NCBI RefSeq assembly: GCF_000308515.1
Contig: NZ_BAFV01000053.1
Span: 124,001 to 188,000, forward strand
Source of the DNA: Nocardia carnea NBRC 14403
Lineage (GTDB): Bacteria; Actinomycetota; Actinomycetes; Mycobacteriales; Mycobacteriaceae
Direction: 5' to 3'
Length of the DNA stretch: 64,000 nucleotides
The position numbers were made by a program, and so were the translations under genes. This document shows, one piece after another, positions 8,261 to 16,487 of this stretch. How positions within the stretch are numbered: the stretch's first letter is position 1; every line of letters starts with the position of its first letter. The notes beneath the pieces were generated by a model that searched no databases, was not told the origin of the DNA, and saw only the letters and a list, made by a program, of their open reading frames with translations.

Positions 8261-8308
8261 ACACTACACCTAGTGGCCGACATTCCGAAACAACACGAGA
8301 TGTTGCGA
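8261..8308 (-). promoter_or_regulatory. Pair of NrdR boxes upstream of nrdHIE
   Basis: Two 16-bp matches to the published NrdR consensus acaCwAtATaTwGtgt: ACACTACACCTAGTGG at 8261-8276 (12 of 16) and ACACGAGATGTTGCGA at 8293-8308 (11 of 16, with every strongly conserved position kept). Their centres are 32 bp apart, the three-turn spacing typical of NrdR tandem sites. NrdR is an ATP/dATP-sensing repressor of ribonucleotide reductase genes, so nrdHIE should be repressed when dATP is high. Confidence 0.85.
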
Positions 8309-8367
8309 GTCACAACGATGTGATTTCACAGCTGTAAGCCGCAGGACAGCGTTGCGACACGCCGATT

Positions 8368-8402
8368 TCACCGTGGTCCAGATCACAATCACCGTGGTCC
8401 AG
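8368..8402. repeat. Two 14-bp direct repeats 21 bp apart
   Basis: TCACCGTGGTCCAG occurs at 8368-8381 and again at 8389-8402, exactly two helical turns apart. This is upstream of the NrdR boxes and downstream (3') of the FMN reductase gene, an operator-like arrangement. The core CCGTGGTCC resembles half of the CCATGGTCC palindrome in front of the nearby TetR gene. Role unknown. Confidence 0.5.
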
Positions 8403-8520
8403 TTCCTTTTCAGCAAACGCAACAGCACCGCCTGTCACACCAGTCGCCGCAACCCCAGCAGACTCTCACGACCCGGCCGGAACAGCCGTAGAGACGACGC
8501 CCCAGTACTCCACACAGCAG

Positions 8521-8551
8521 CAGGCCGCCCCGTCGTCGACAGGGCGGCCTG
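8521..8551. terminator. GC-rich hairpin downstream of the FMN reductase gene
   Basis: Perfect 10-bp stem CAGGCCGCCC / GGGCGGCCTG (8521-8530, 8542-8551) with an 11-nt loop, 86 bp past the stop of the leftward reductase gene. No U-tract follows, as is common for actinobacterial terminators. Confidence 0.5.
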
Positions 8552-8636
8552 TTGCAGAGCCGGATGACCCGCTCCCATGACCCGTGAGCACGAGCCACAT
8601 GCGATCACGCACGCCTGGCCCGGCGCACTCTTGTGA

Positions 8637-9206
8637 TCAGGCGTCGACGAGTTCCCCACTCGCCGCATTGACCAGCGCGCGCAGCGCCTCACCCAATTCG
8701 CGCACGGTCTCGGCATCCTCACGCGGATGGTTCGCACCGAAACGTTCACCCCACGTCGCGAAGTGCAGATGCGCCTCGTCGACGATCTTGCCGCCGGCGA
8801 CACCCACCGACTTGACCGCGTCGCCGTGCGCCCACTTGGCGGCATTCGGGCTGATGGAACCGCTCAGGATCGCGACCGGCTTCTCCTTGATCGCGCCCGC
8901 GCCGTAGGGCCGCGACAGCCAATCGATCGCGTTCTTCAGAACGGCGGGCAGCGTTCCGTTGTATTCCGGGGTGATCACCAGCAGGCCGTCGCTCGCACCC
9001 ACCGCGTCACGCAGCGCCTCGGCGGCGGCCGGAACCGAACCCGGTACATCGATATCCTCGTTGTAGAACGGGATATCGCCGATACCCTCGTACACGGAGA
9101 CGTCGACGCCCTCCGGCGCGGTGCCGACCGAGGCTTCGGCGACCTGCTTACTGAAGGAGGCGCTGCGAAGGCTGCCGAAGAGGACGACGATACGGGTCTG
9201 GCTCAT
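8637..9206 (-). CDS. NADPH-dependent FMN reductase family flavoprotein
   Basis: The 189-residue protein has the flavodoxin-like fold of the YieF/ChrR/SsuE group: N-terminal GSLRSASFSKQ phosphate-binding loop, PFYNEDID, and the ITPEYNGTLPAVLKNAIDWLSRP signature that binds FMN and mediates dimer contacts. These enzymes reduce flavin, quinones or electrophiles with NAD(P)H and often serve in redox defence. ATG 9206 is chosen because AGGAG lies 5 bp upstream; the GTG two codons earlier is too close to it. It diverges from a TetR gene whose probable operator lies in between. Confidence 0.85.
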   Translation of the reverse strand: MSQTRIVVLFGSLRSASFSKQVAEASVGTAPEGVDVSVYEGIGDIPFYNEDIDVPGSVPAAAEALRDAVGASDGLLVITPEYNGTLPAVLKNAIDWLSRPYGAGAIKEKPVAILSGSISPNAAKWAHGDAVKSVGVAGGKIVDEAHLHFATWGERFGANHPREDAETVRELGEALRALVNAASGELVDA

Positions 9207-9256
9207 ATTCACTCCTGCGGTACTAGTTGTGTGATGATCGCACTGCCCAGATCAAC

Positions 9257-9270
9257 CGGACCATGGTCCG
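9257..9270. promoter_or_regulatory. Perfect 14-bp palindrome, candidate TetR operator
   Basis: CGGACCATGGTCCG is a perfect palindrome in the gap between the divergent FMN reductase and TetR genes, 30 bp upstream of the TetR GTG start. Size and place suit a TetR dimer site that would control both genes. Confidence 0.55.
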
Positions 9271-9299
9271 CTACATTCCCCGGAGGCCTCTCCCCCGCC

Positions 9300-10019
9300 G
9301 TGAACTACGACACACCCTGCCCGGGCCCGGCGGACGACCCGCGCCCCGGCGAAACGCCCCGGCCGTACCCGGCGGACGAACTGCATACCGTGCCGATCCG
9401 GCCGGCCCACCGGATCGGCCCACAACTACCAGGCACCACCGAACCCGCCGAACGCGCCGACGCCGCCCGCAACCGGCGCCGGCTGCTCGACGCCGCCCGC
9501 GAACTCGTGCGCGAACACGGCGTGGACGCGCTCACCATGGACGCCCTGGCCAAACGCGCCGGTGTCGGCAAAGGCACCGTGTTCCGCCGCTTCGGCAGCC
9601 GCACCGGCCTCATGTACGCACTCCTCGACCACTCCGAAACTCTGGCCCAGGAAGCGTTCATCTTCGGCCCGCCGCCACTGGGGCCCGGTGCCCCGCCGGT
9701 GGACCGGCTCATCGCCTTCGGGCGTGCCCGACTGCTCGATATCGAAGTCGAGGGCGAACTCCACCGGGCGGCCGAACTGGGGTCCCCGGAACGGCACTAC
9801 ACGAGCCAGCCCTACCGGGTGCTGAAAACCCATGTGGCGATGCTGCTCCGCGAGGCGGACACGCCCGGCGACAGCGGCCTGCTGGCCGATGCGCTACTGG
9901 GTGTCCTGGCCGCCGGACTCGTCCTGCACCAGCTGCGCACCCTCGGCTACACCCGCGAACAGATCGCGAGCAACTGGGAAGCCATGGTTCGCCGGGTCGC
10001 CGGACCGGCGGCGCAGTAG
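9300..10019 (+). CDS. TetR-family transcriptional regulator
   Basis: This 239-residue protein has the TetR N-terminal DNA-binding domain after a proline-rich lead of about 50 residues: RRRLLDAARELVREHG, then the helix-turn-helix LAKRAGVGKGTVFRRFGSRTGL (about residues 80-101). The C-terminal ligand domain is not diagnostic. GTG 9300 (GGAGG 13 bp upstream) is preferred because the perfect palindrome lies just upstream; an ATG at 9234 would place the palindrome inside the gene. It stands 11 bp before nadE, so the two may be co-transcribed, and diverges from the flavin reductase. Confidence 0.8.
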   Translation: MNYDTPCPGPADDPRPGETPRPYPADELHTVPIRPAHRIGPQLPGTTEPAERADAARNRRRLLDAARELVREHGVDALTMDALAKRAGVGKGTVFRRFGSRTGLMYALLDHSETLAQEAFIFGPPPLGPGAPPVDRLIAFGRARLLDIEVEGELHRAAELGSPERHYTSQPYRVLKTHVAMLLREADTPGDSGLLADALLGVLAAGLVLHQLRTLGYTREQIASNWEAMVRRVAGPAAQ

Positions 10020-10030
10020 AGTGGTCCGGC

Positions 10031-10855
10031 ATGGGAAACGTGCGTGATCAGATCATCGCCGAGCTGGGTGTACAGCCGAGTATCGAACCCAAGGACGAGG
10101 TGCGGCGCCGCGTCGATTTCCTGAAGGATTACCTGCGCTCCACGCCCGCAAAAGGTTTCGTACTGGGTATCAGCGGTGGTCAGGACAGCGCACTCGCCGG
10201 ACGGCTGTGCCAGCTGGCCGCCGAGGAACTGCGCGCCGACGGCGCCGACGCGCGTTTCGTCGCCGTACGCCTGCCCTACGGTGTGCAGGCCGACGAGTCC
10301 GATGCCCGGGTCGCCATGACCTTCGTCGCGCCCGATGAATCCGTGGTGGTCAACGTCCGGCCCGGCGCCAACGCGGTGGCAGCCGAGGTGGCTTCGGCAC
10401 TGAAGGTCGGCAAATTACGCGATTTCGTACGCGGCAACATCAAAGCGCGAGAACGGATGGTGATCCAATACGCCATCGCCGGCCAGGAGAACCTGCTGGT
10501 GATCGGCACCGATCACGCCGCCGAAGCGGTCACCGGGTTCTTCACGAAATACGGTGACGGCGGCGTGGATCTCACCCCGCTCACCGGACTGACCAAACGC
10601 CAGGGCGCCGCCCTGCTCCAGGAACTGGGCGCACCGTCGCGACTGTGGTCGAAGGTACCGACCGCCGACCTCGAGGACGACCGCCCGGCACTACCCGACG
10701 AGGAAGCACTCGGCCTGCGCTACAGCGAAATCGACGATTACCTCGAGGGCAGGGACGTGACGGCCGAGGTGGCCGAGCGGATCGAATCGCTCTTTCGCAA
10801 CACCCGGCACAAGCGGACGGTGCCGGTCACGCCGCTCGACGACTGGTGGCGCTGA
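10031..10855 (+). CDS. nadE: Ammonia-dependent NAD synthetase
   Basis: NadE amidates nicotinic acid adenine dinucleotide with ATP and ammonia to give NAD, the last step of NAD synthesis. The 274-residue length matches the single-domain E. coli type, and there is no N-terminal glutaminase domain as in the approximately 680-residue mycobacterial enzyme. The ATP pyrophosphatase P-loop SGGQDS is at residues 48-53; later family segments are GNIKARERM, GTDHAAEAVTGFFTKYGDGGVDL and the C-terminal TRHKRTVP. It follows the TetR gene by 11 bp. The genome may also hold a glutamine-dependent enzyme elsewhere. Confidence 0.93.
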   Translation: MGNVRDQIIAELGVQPSIEPKDEVRRRVDFLKDYLRSTPAKGFVLGISGGQDSALAGRLCQLAAEELRADGADARFVAVRLPYGVQADESDARVAMTFVAPDESVVVNVRPGANAVAAEVASALKVGKLRDFVRGNIKARERMVIQYAIAGQENLLVIGTDHAAEAVTGFFTKYGDGGVDLTPLTGLTKRQGAALLQELGAPSRLWSKVPTADLEDDRPALPDEEALGLRYSEIDDYLEGRDVTAEVAERIESLFRNTRHKRTVPVTPLDDWWR

Positions 10856-10867
10856 CCCGAGGCCCGC

Positions 10868-10993
10868 TCAGCACGCCCGGCCGCCGGGATCGGCGGCGAC
10901 GGCGCGCAGCACGGTCGCGTGGGCCCGCCTGTCGTCGGAGAGTTCGGCCAGGTAGGTGTCGACATCGGCTGCCGCGCTCTGCACCACGGGCAT
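10868..10993 (-). pseudogene. Possible truncated DUF1801-like small ORF
   Basis: A 41-codon frame from ATG 10993 reads like the start of a DUF1801 protein (VDTYLAELSDDRR followed by a short helix), then stops. Full family members are over 110 residues. DUF1801, PhnB and DGPF genes are often found together beside ECF sigma genes, which is the setting here, so a decayed remnant is plausible. The match is short and could be chance. Confidence 0.3.
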
Positions 10994-11049
10994 ACCCTAG
11001 CGCCGCGCGAGGTCCGGCTGCGCGAGCAGGCCGAGCCAGCGCTGGCTGT

Positions 11050-12332
11050 TTACGCGACCGGTGCCGATGGATCCGCCCCCTCGGCCCGGCAACTGCCCTC
11101 GACCTCGGCCAGTCGGCGGCGCAGATACCCGTGTGCGGCATCGTTTCCGGCGGCCGCCAGCGCGATCCGGTAGTTCTGTGCTGCCTCGGTGAAGCGCCCG
11201 GCCCGGCGGTACAGGTCGGCGCGTACGGCCGCGATCGGTTGTCCGCCGGCCACGCGGCTGTCGTCCGTGACCTGCTCCAGCGCCTGCAGGCCCGCCGCCG
11301 GACCGTCGCGGAAGCCCACCGCGACCGCTCGATTCACCCGTACCGCGGGTGAGGGCGTGTAGCCGAGTAGTTCGTCATAGGCCGCGACGATCGCATTCCA
11401 GTCGGTGGCCGCCCAGGTCGGCGCGATCGCGTGCGCCGCCGCGATCCGGGCCTGCGCCAGGTACGGACCGCCCCCTCGGCCGCGATCAGCAGGCAGTTCA
11501 GCCCGGCCCGGATCGTCTGGCGATCCCACCGGCCACGGTCTTGATCCTCCAGCGGGATCAATTCGCCGTCCCCATTCCGGCGCTGCGAACGGCGGCTGTC
11601 GGTGAGCAGCATGAGGGCGAGCAGGCCGTGCGCCTCCGCCCGCACGGCCCGCTCCTCGGCCGGTAACAGCGCGCACAGCAGGCGGCCGACCCGTAGCGCC
11701 TCGTCACACAGTTCGTCACGCACGGCCTCGGGGCCGGCTGTCGCGAAGTAGCCCTCGGTGAACAGCAGATATACCACCGCGAGCACCGTCGGCGCCCGTT
11801 CCGGCAGCAGATGCGCAGGCGGGACCCGCAAGGGGATCCCCGCGTGCCGGATCTTGGCCTTCGCGCGGCTGATCCGCTGCGCCACGGTCGACTCCGATTG
11901 CAAGAAGGCCCGGGCGATCTCGGCGGTCCGCAGACCGCATACCAATCGCAGCGTCAACGCCACCCGGGATTCCGGAGCGAGTGCGGGATGACAGCAGGTG
12001 AAGATCATCCGCAGCTGATCGTCGGGCAATTCGCTCATCTCCGTCTCCGCGGGGCTCGGTGCCACCAGGACGGCCTCGTGTTCCTTCCCGTGGCGCGCGG
12101 ACTCCCGGCGCAGCCGGTCCAGGGCGCGCCAGCGGGCGGTCGTGGTAATCCAGGCGCCCGGATTCGCCGGGACACCGTCGCGGTCCCAGGTACGCAACGC
12201 GATCGCGAACGCCTCCTGTACCGCGTCCTCGGCCAGATCGATATCACCGGTGAACCGAGCGAGGGTGGCCACCGCGCGGCCGAACTCGGCACGGTACACG
12301 CCACCGAGATCCGCCGCCCGCGCTGCGCTCAT
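11050..12332 (-). pseudogene. ECF42-type sigma factor with C-terminal TPR extension, frameshifted
   Basis: The first part (from ATG 12332, after a GGAGGG ribosome binding site) has sigma region 2 (DIDLAEDAVQEAFAIAL) and region 4 (LRTAEIARAFLQSESTVAQRI), followed by the long helical extension of the SigJ/ECF42 group. Near codon 287 the frame breaks: the run CCCCC at 11471-11475 (GGGGG on the coding strand) would need one more base. The rest (GGPYLAQARIAAAHA onward to 11050) continues in the next frame and is the expected TPR-like tail. The whole would be 427 residues. As written, translation ends early at 11334 with an unrelated tail. A real mutation, phase variation or a sequencing error at the homopolymer are all possible. 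It lies downstream of its usual partner, a DGPF protein gene; the 286-bp gap 12333-12618 holds no clear gene. Confidence 0.85.
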
Positions 12333-12618
12333 CCGCCGTCCCTCCGATATGAGCGGAGTCCTGCCTGGTCACGCTCAGCGATCCCCCTCCGGGCCGGGCG
12401 AACGCCCAGGCGGCGTCGATTTCGAGGCCGTCGGGGCCGGGTTCGGCAATCGCGTTCACATCCACTACCGCGGGCAGTGCTGCTCTGCCCACCCGGCAGC
12501 AGCGGAGCCACCGCCTGGTGGCGCTCCGCTACCGCTTCCCGGCCGCCTCGCCCCGCGGCGCAGCATCGTCCGACAGCTACGCGAGAGGTCGATGACCGCG
12601 CTCCGCGAGGTGGTCCGT

Positions 12619-13332
12619 TCATACCCCGAGGTTCACCACCTGCCGGACCTCCGTGCCGCCGCCGGGACCGATCGGGATTTTCGCGGCGATTTCGGTCGCG
12701 GCGCCGCGATCGGGGGCGGTGAACAGGTAGAGACCGGCCACCACCTCCGCAGTTTCGGTGAACGGCCCGTCCGTGAGCAGCGGTGGCCCGTCAGCGCCGC
12801 GCACGGTGGTGGCGGTGGACGGCGGTTGCAGCGCACCAGCGCCGCGCACCACCGCTCCGACCCGCTCACCGAACCGCTCGTGCTCGGCGACTGCGCTGTC
12901 CCACTCCGGCGTACCCGGCGTAAGCGTCGAATCCGCCTGCTCCCACAGCAGTGCCATCCACCAGTCCGGTCCCGGTTCGTCATGCGGCAGCCACTGGACC
13001 AGCGGACGGAGCTCGACCGATCCTGTCGCCACCGCCGGTAGCTGCCGGACGAGATCGGTCGCGGCGTCCAGGTCGGGTACATCGAATACATAGAATCCGC
13101 CGACGACTTCGGCGTGCTCGGCGAACGGACCGTCGGTGACCAAGGTGTCCGTGCCGCCCCGCCGGATGGTGACGGCGTCCGCCGACGGATACAGCGCAGC
13201 CCCGCCGGCGATGACGTCGGCGACCCGGGCATCGAACGCCGCATACTGTTCGACCTCCGCATCGAACTCCGCCGTGCCCGGTTGCGCCACGGCTTCGTCC
13301 TCTTTCCCGGTAAGCAAAGCCAGGTAGTACAT
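12619..13332 (-). CDS. Tandem YCII/DGPF-domain protein
   Basis: Two copies of the YCII-like DGPF domain are fused in 237 residues. The first has VTDGPFAEHAEVVGGFYVF, the second LTDGPFTETAEVVAGLYLF; each copy starts with a lineage-typical ALLT/ALLWE strand. DGPF proteins are the conserved partners of ECF42 sigma factors, and this gene lies directly upstream of one on the same strand. In the studied ECF42 system the DGPF genes are targets of the sigma factor. ATG 13332 has GGAAGG upstream; longer frames upstream have no domain. With the sigma gene frameshifted, its expression may be altered. Confidence 0.85.
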   Translation of the reverse strand: MYYLALLTGKEDEAVAQPGTAEFDAEVEQYAAFDARVADVIAGGAALYPSADAVTIRRGGTDTLVTDGPFAEHAEVVGGFYVFDVPDLDAATDLVRQLPAVATGSVELRPLVQWLPHDEPGPDWWMALLWEQADSTLTPGTPEWDSAVAEHERFGERVGAVVRGAGALQPPSTATTVRGADGPPLLTDGPFTETAEVVAGLYLFTAPDRGAATEIAAKIPIGPGGGTEVRQVVNLGV

Positions 13333-13396
13333 ATCGTCATCCTTCCGCGTCGGTGAGGAGCCCGATACCCCTCTCACCAATACGACGAGCGGGCAG

Positions 13397-13777
13397 GTGA
13401 GTTCTCGACGGGATCGGAGAATTTCCGCCGAAAGACCAGCTGCCTGCTCTGCGCCGTTGTGTTCGGTCCCGGCTGAAGGCCTCGCACCCGACGCCGATAA
13501 GGTGATGCACTCCCGCCTCGACACTCCTGCCGGTTACACGCTGATGGCGTGGGACTTTCCGCACGACAGGCCGAACCATCCGACGTATCGGCCCGGGAAC
13601 AACGTCGCGCTCTTCCTGAGCGGCGACGACGGTAGCGAACTGCGCGCTTCTTTTCAGCGGCTGTCCGAAGGCGGCACTGTCACCCTGCCGCTGGAGAGGC
13701 AGGTCTGGGGTGACGAGGCGGGTTCGGTCGTCGACCGGTTCGGGATCACCTGGATGTTCAACATCAGCGCCCGGTGA
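13397..13777 (+). pseudogene. PhnB-like VOC protein, N-terminally truncated
   Basis: From about base 13490 the frame matches the C-terminal two thirds of the PhnB/glyoxalase-like family: DADKVMHSRL, a middle GNNVALFLSGDD, then LSEGGTVTLPLERQVWGDEAGSVVDRFGITWMFNI. The usual first 45 or so residues (the PYL...FY segment) are missing in all frames upstream; instead there is basic, low-complexity sequence running into the promoter of the DGPF gene. It is therefore probably a 5'-truncated remnant. The last part could still be translated from ATG 13505. Confidence 0.65.
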
Positions 13778-13815
13778 CCGGCAGCCGCGGGGTCCCGTTG
13801 TGAACGCGCGGAACG

Positions 13816-14058
13816 CTAACCGCCGGCGAACGGCGGCAGGACGTCGACGCGAGGGGGGAGTGCGACGGTCGTGTCGCGGGTCAGTTCGTCGCCGATGAGG
13901 TACGCGCAGACGGCGAGCATCTTGTCGAGGTCCGGGCCGTAGGTGGCGGCCAGGCGGGTGCGCAGATCGGCGACGGTGGCGCCGGGCGGCAGGTCCAGGC
14001 TTTCGGCATCTTTGCCGACCGCGTCGGCGATGGCGGCGAAATAGCGGACCTCAACCAC
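13816..14058 (-). CDS. moaD: Molybdopterin synthase small subunit / sulfur carrier
   Basis: This 80-residue ubiquitin-like protein ends in FAGG; the terminal Gly-Gly is thiocarboxylated and passes sulfur to cyclic pyranopterin monophosphate in complex with MoaE. Family features are the N-terminal VRYFAAIADAVG strand and LPPFAGG end. It overlaps moaA by 8 bp and is the second gene of that leftward operon. The partner moaE lies 3.7 kb away in the divergent half of the same cluster. Confidence 0.92.
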   Translation of the reverse strand: MVEVRYFAAIADAVGKDAESLDLPPGATVADLRTRLAATYGPDLDKMLAVCAYLIGDELTRDTTVALPPRVDVLPPFAGG

Positions 14059-15109
14059 CTATTGCTCCCATCGTGCGTTCCGGTGGGACGAAGTCCGCGG
14101 CATCGATACCGTGACCCGCCCATTTCTGCCACATCGCGCCGCGCCACAGCCGCGCCAGCTCCTCATCGCTCGCGCCCGCGCGCAGTACGCCGCGCAAATC
14201 GAACTCCTGATCACTGAACAGGCAGGATCGGAGCATACCGTCGGCGGTGAGGCGGGTGCGATCGCAGGTATCGCAGAATTTGCGGGTGACCGAGGCTATG
14301 ATGCCGACGGTCGCGGGGCCCCCGTCGACCAGCCAGGTTTCGGCGGGGGCGGACGGGTCTTCGCGGCCGGCGGCGCTGAGCCGGTATCGAGTGCCGAGCA
14401 CATCGAGTAGTTCCGCGGCGGTGACCATATTCGCGCGCGCCCATTCGTGGTCGGCATCCAGCGGCATCTCCTCGATGAACCGCAGCTCACAGCCCTCGTC
14501 GAGACACCAGCGCAGCAGGTCGGGGGCACCGTCGAGGGTTTCCCGCATGAGTACCGCGTTCACCTTCACCGGCGCCAATCCGGCGGCGCCCGCGGCCCGG
14601 ATCCCGGACAGCGCCGATTCCAGCCGGTCGCGGCGGGTGAGCCGGGCGAAACCGGCGCGGTCGACGGTGTCCAGGGAGATATTGACCCGGCTCAGGCCGG
14701 CTTCGGCCAGCCCGGCCGCGCGATGGCGCAAACCGATCCCGTTCGAGGTCATCGCCAGGGGGATTTCCGGGGCGGCGGTATGGCAGCCGGCCACGATCTC
14801 CTCCAGATCACGCCGCATCAGCGGTTCGCCGCCGGTGAAACGGACCTCGTGGATTCCCAGCTCACGCACCGCGAGGGTGACCAGCCGGACGATCTCGCCC
14901 GCGGTGAGCAACTCTTCCGGCGGGATGGCGGGCAGCCCCTCTTCGGGCATGCAGTAGGTACAGCGCAGCGAACATTTCTCGGTAATGGATACCCGCAGGT
15001 CACGCGCGGTGCGGCCGAAGCGGTCCACCAGCAGCGGTGTTTCCGGACGCCCTTCCAGCGAGGGGCGCCCGGACCGCACAGTGGGTATCCCCATCTCGAC
15101 CAGCGTCAC
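14051..15109 (-). CDS. moaA: GTP 3',8-cyclase (radical SAM)
   Basis: MoaA starts molybdenum cofactor synthesis by converting GTP to a 3',8-cyclo nucleotide, which MoaC turns into cyclic pyranopterin monophosphate. The 352-residue protein has the radical SAM cluster C46-C50-C53 (CSLRCTYC), the SAM-binding FTGGEPL, a second C-terminal Fe-S motif KFCDTCDRTRL with a further Cys in RSCLF, and the C-terminal GG needed for activity. It is first in an operon with moaD and diverges from moeA across a 154-bp gap, in which I see no riboswitch. Confidence 0.95.
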   Translation of the reverse strand: MTLVEMGIPTVRSGRPSLEGRPETPLLVDRFGRTARDLRVSITEKCSLRCTYCMPEEGLPAIPPEELLTAGEIVRLVTLAVRELGIHEVRFTGGEPLMRRDLEEIVAGCHTAAPEIPLAMTSNGIGLRHRAAGLAEAGLSRVNISLDTVDRAGFARLTRRDRLESALSGIRAAGAAGLAPVKVNAVLMRETLDGAPDLLRWCLDEGCELRFIEEMPLDADHEWARANMVTAAELLDVLGTRYRLSAAGREDPSAPAETWLVDGGPATVGIIASVTRKFCDTCDRTRLTADGMLRSCLFSDQEFDLRGVLRAGASDEELARLWRGAMWQKWAGHGIDAADFVPPERTMGAIGG

Positions 15110-15263
15110 CCCACCATTATGGACGCCAGGCCGCTACACGCACCCCTCCTCCGCCGGATCGCTGCATAATGCCCGGCCCACCGGCCGCGCGGGCGTGGCG
15201 TGCGGCAGCGGACAGCGGGCGATACGGCGACGCCCGCCCGGCCGCCGCCATTACTCTGAGCGC

Positions 15264-16487
15264 ATGATCTCTCGGCCCGCCAGTCCCCCGGTCCGGTCGG
15301 CGGACGACTACCGCGACACCATCGAACAACTGTTGCGCCCACTCGCTGCCCGGCCGGTCGATACCGTGCCGGTGGCCGAAGCGCTCGGCCGGCAACTGGC
15401 CGCGGATATGCATGCGCCGATCGATCTGCCGGTGTTCCGGAATTCGGCGATGGACGGCTACGCGGTGCGAGCCCAGGATGTGGTCGCACCACCCGTCGAT
15501 CTGCCGCTCACCGGTGTCGTGGCCGCAGGCGACGCGGGCCTGCAGCCACTCGCCCCCGGTACGGCGCGCAAAGTGATGACCGGCGCACCGCTACCGCCGG
15601 GCGCGGACTGTGTGGTTCCGGTGGAGGATACGACCGCCGGCGCCGACACCGTCCGGATCGAACGCGGGCGGTCAGCCGGCGAATTCGTCCGCGAACCGGG
15701 TAGCGATATACGCGCGGGCGCCGAACTGGTCACCGCCGGGACAACCCTCGCGCCCCGGCATATCGCGGCATGTGCCGCGGCCGGACTGGCACAGCTGCCG
15801 GTTTTCGCACCCGTGCGGGCGGTCGTCATCAGCACCGGCGACGAACTGGTCGCACCGGGCAACCCGCTACGACCCGGGCAGATCTACAACTCGAACGGTA
15901 TCGCGCTGGCCGCGGCACTCACTGCCAACGGTGTCGAGGTCGTCGCGATCCGGCACAGCGGTGACGACCCCGGACAGTTCCGGCATCTGCTCCGCACCGC
16001 CGCCTCGACGGCCGATCTGGTGATCACCACCGGCGGTGTCTCCAAGGGCGATTTCGAAGTGGTACGGGAGGTGCTGATCCCGCTGGGCGGCGAATTCGGT
16101 CCGGTGGCCATGCAGCCCGGCGGACCGCAGGGGCTGACCGTGGTGGACGGCGTCCCCGTGCTCAGCTTTCCGGGAAACCCGGTGAGCGCGGTGGTGTCGT
16201 TCGAGGTGCTGGCCCGCCCGATCCTGCGCCGGCTGGCGGGGCTGGAGCCGGTGCCGGAGTACGAACTTCCGCTGCTGGGCGCGGTCCGCCGTTCGCCGGA
16301 GGGGCGGCGGCAGTTCCTGCGCGGCAAACTGGTGTGGAAGGGTTCGCAGCCGCGTGCGGTGGAAGTGGTTTCCGGGCCTGGATCGCATCTGGTGGCGAGT
16401 ATGGCGGCGGCCGATGTGCTGATCGATATCCCGGCGGCGGTTACCGAACTCGCGGCCGGAACGACTGTGCGAGTGTGGACGATATGA
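15264..16487 (+). CDS. moeA: Molybdopterin molybdenumtransferase
   Basis: MoeA inserts molybdate into adenylated molybdopterin. The 407-residue length fits the family. Visible signatures are FRNSAMDGYAVRA near residue 59, the STGDELV segment starting domain III, TTGGVSKGDFE, and SFPGNPVSAVVSFE. It is the first gene of the rightward half of the Moco cluster and its stop overlaps the next start as ATGA, so the moaCB fusion is translationally coupled to it. Confidence 0.95.
   Translation: MISRPASPPVRSADDYRDTIEQLLRPLAARPVDTVPVAEALGRQLAADMHAPIDLPVFRNSAMDGYAVRAQDVVAPPVDLPLTGVVAAGDAGLQPLAPGTARKVMTGAPLPPGADCVVPVEDTTAGADTVRIERGRSAGEFVREPGSDIRAGAELVTAGTTLAPRHIAACAAAGLAQLPVFAPVRAVVISTGDELVAPGNPLRPGQIYNSNGIALAAALTANGVEVVAIRHSGDDPGQFRHLLRTAASTADLVITTGGVSKGDFEVVREVLIPLGGEFGPVAMQPGGPQGLTVVDGVPVLSFPGNPVSAVVSFEVLARPILRRLAGLEPVPEYELPLLGAVRRSPEGRRQFLRGKLVWKGSQPRAVEVVSGPGSHLVASMAAADVLIDIPAAVTELAAGTTVRVWTI

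Noticed and set aside
8310..8323. TCACA-ACGA-TGTGA as a third NrdR box
   Set aside because: It is an inverted repeat but lacks the conserved C, A and G positions of the NrdR consensus and is only about 16 bp from the second box.
15110..15263. Moco riboswitch between moaA and moeA
   Set aside because: The divergent gap is only 154 bp and I cannot draw the conserved Moco-RNA core in it on either strand.
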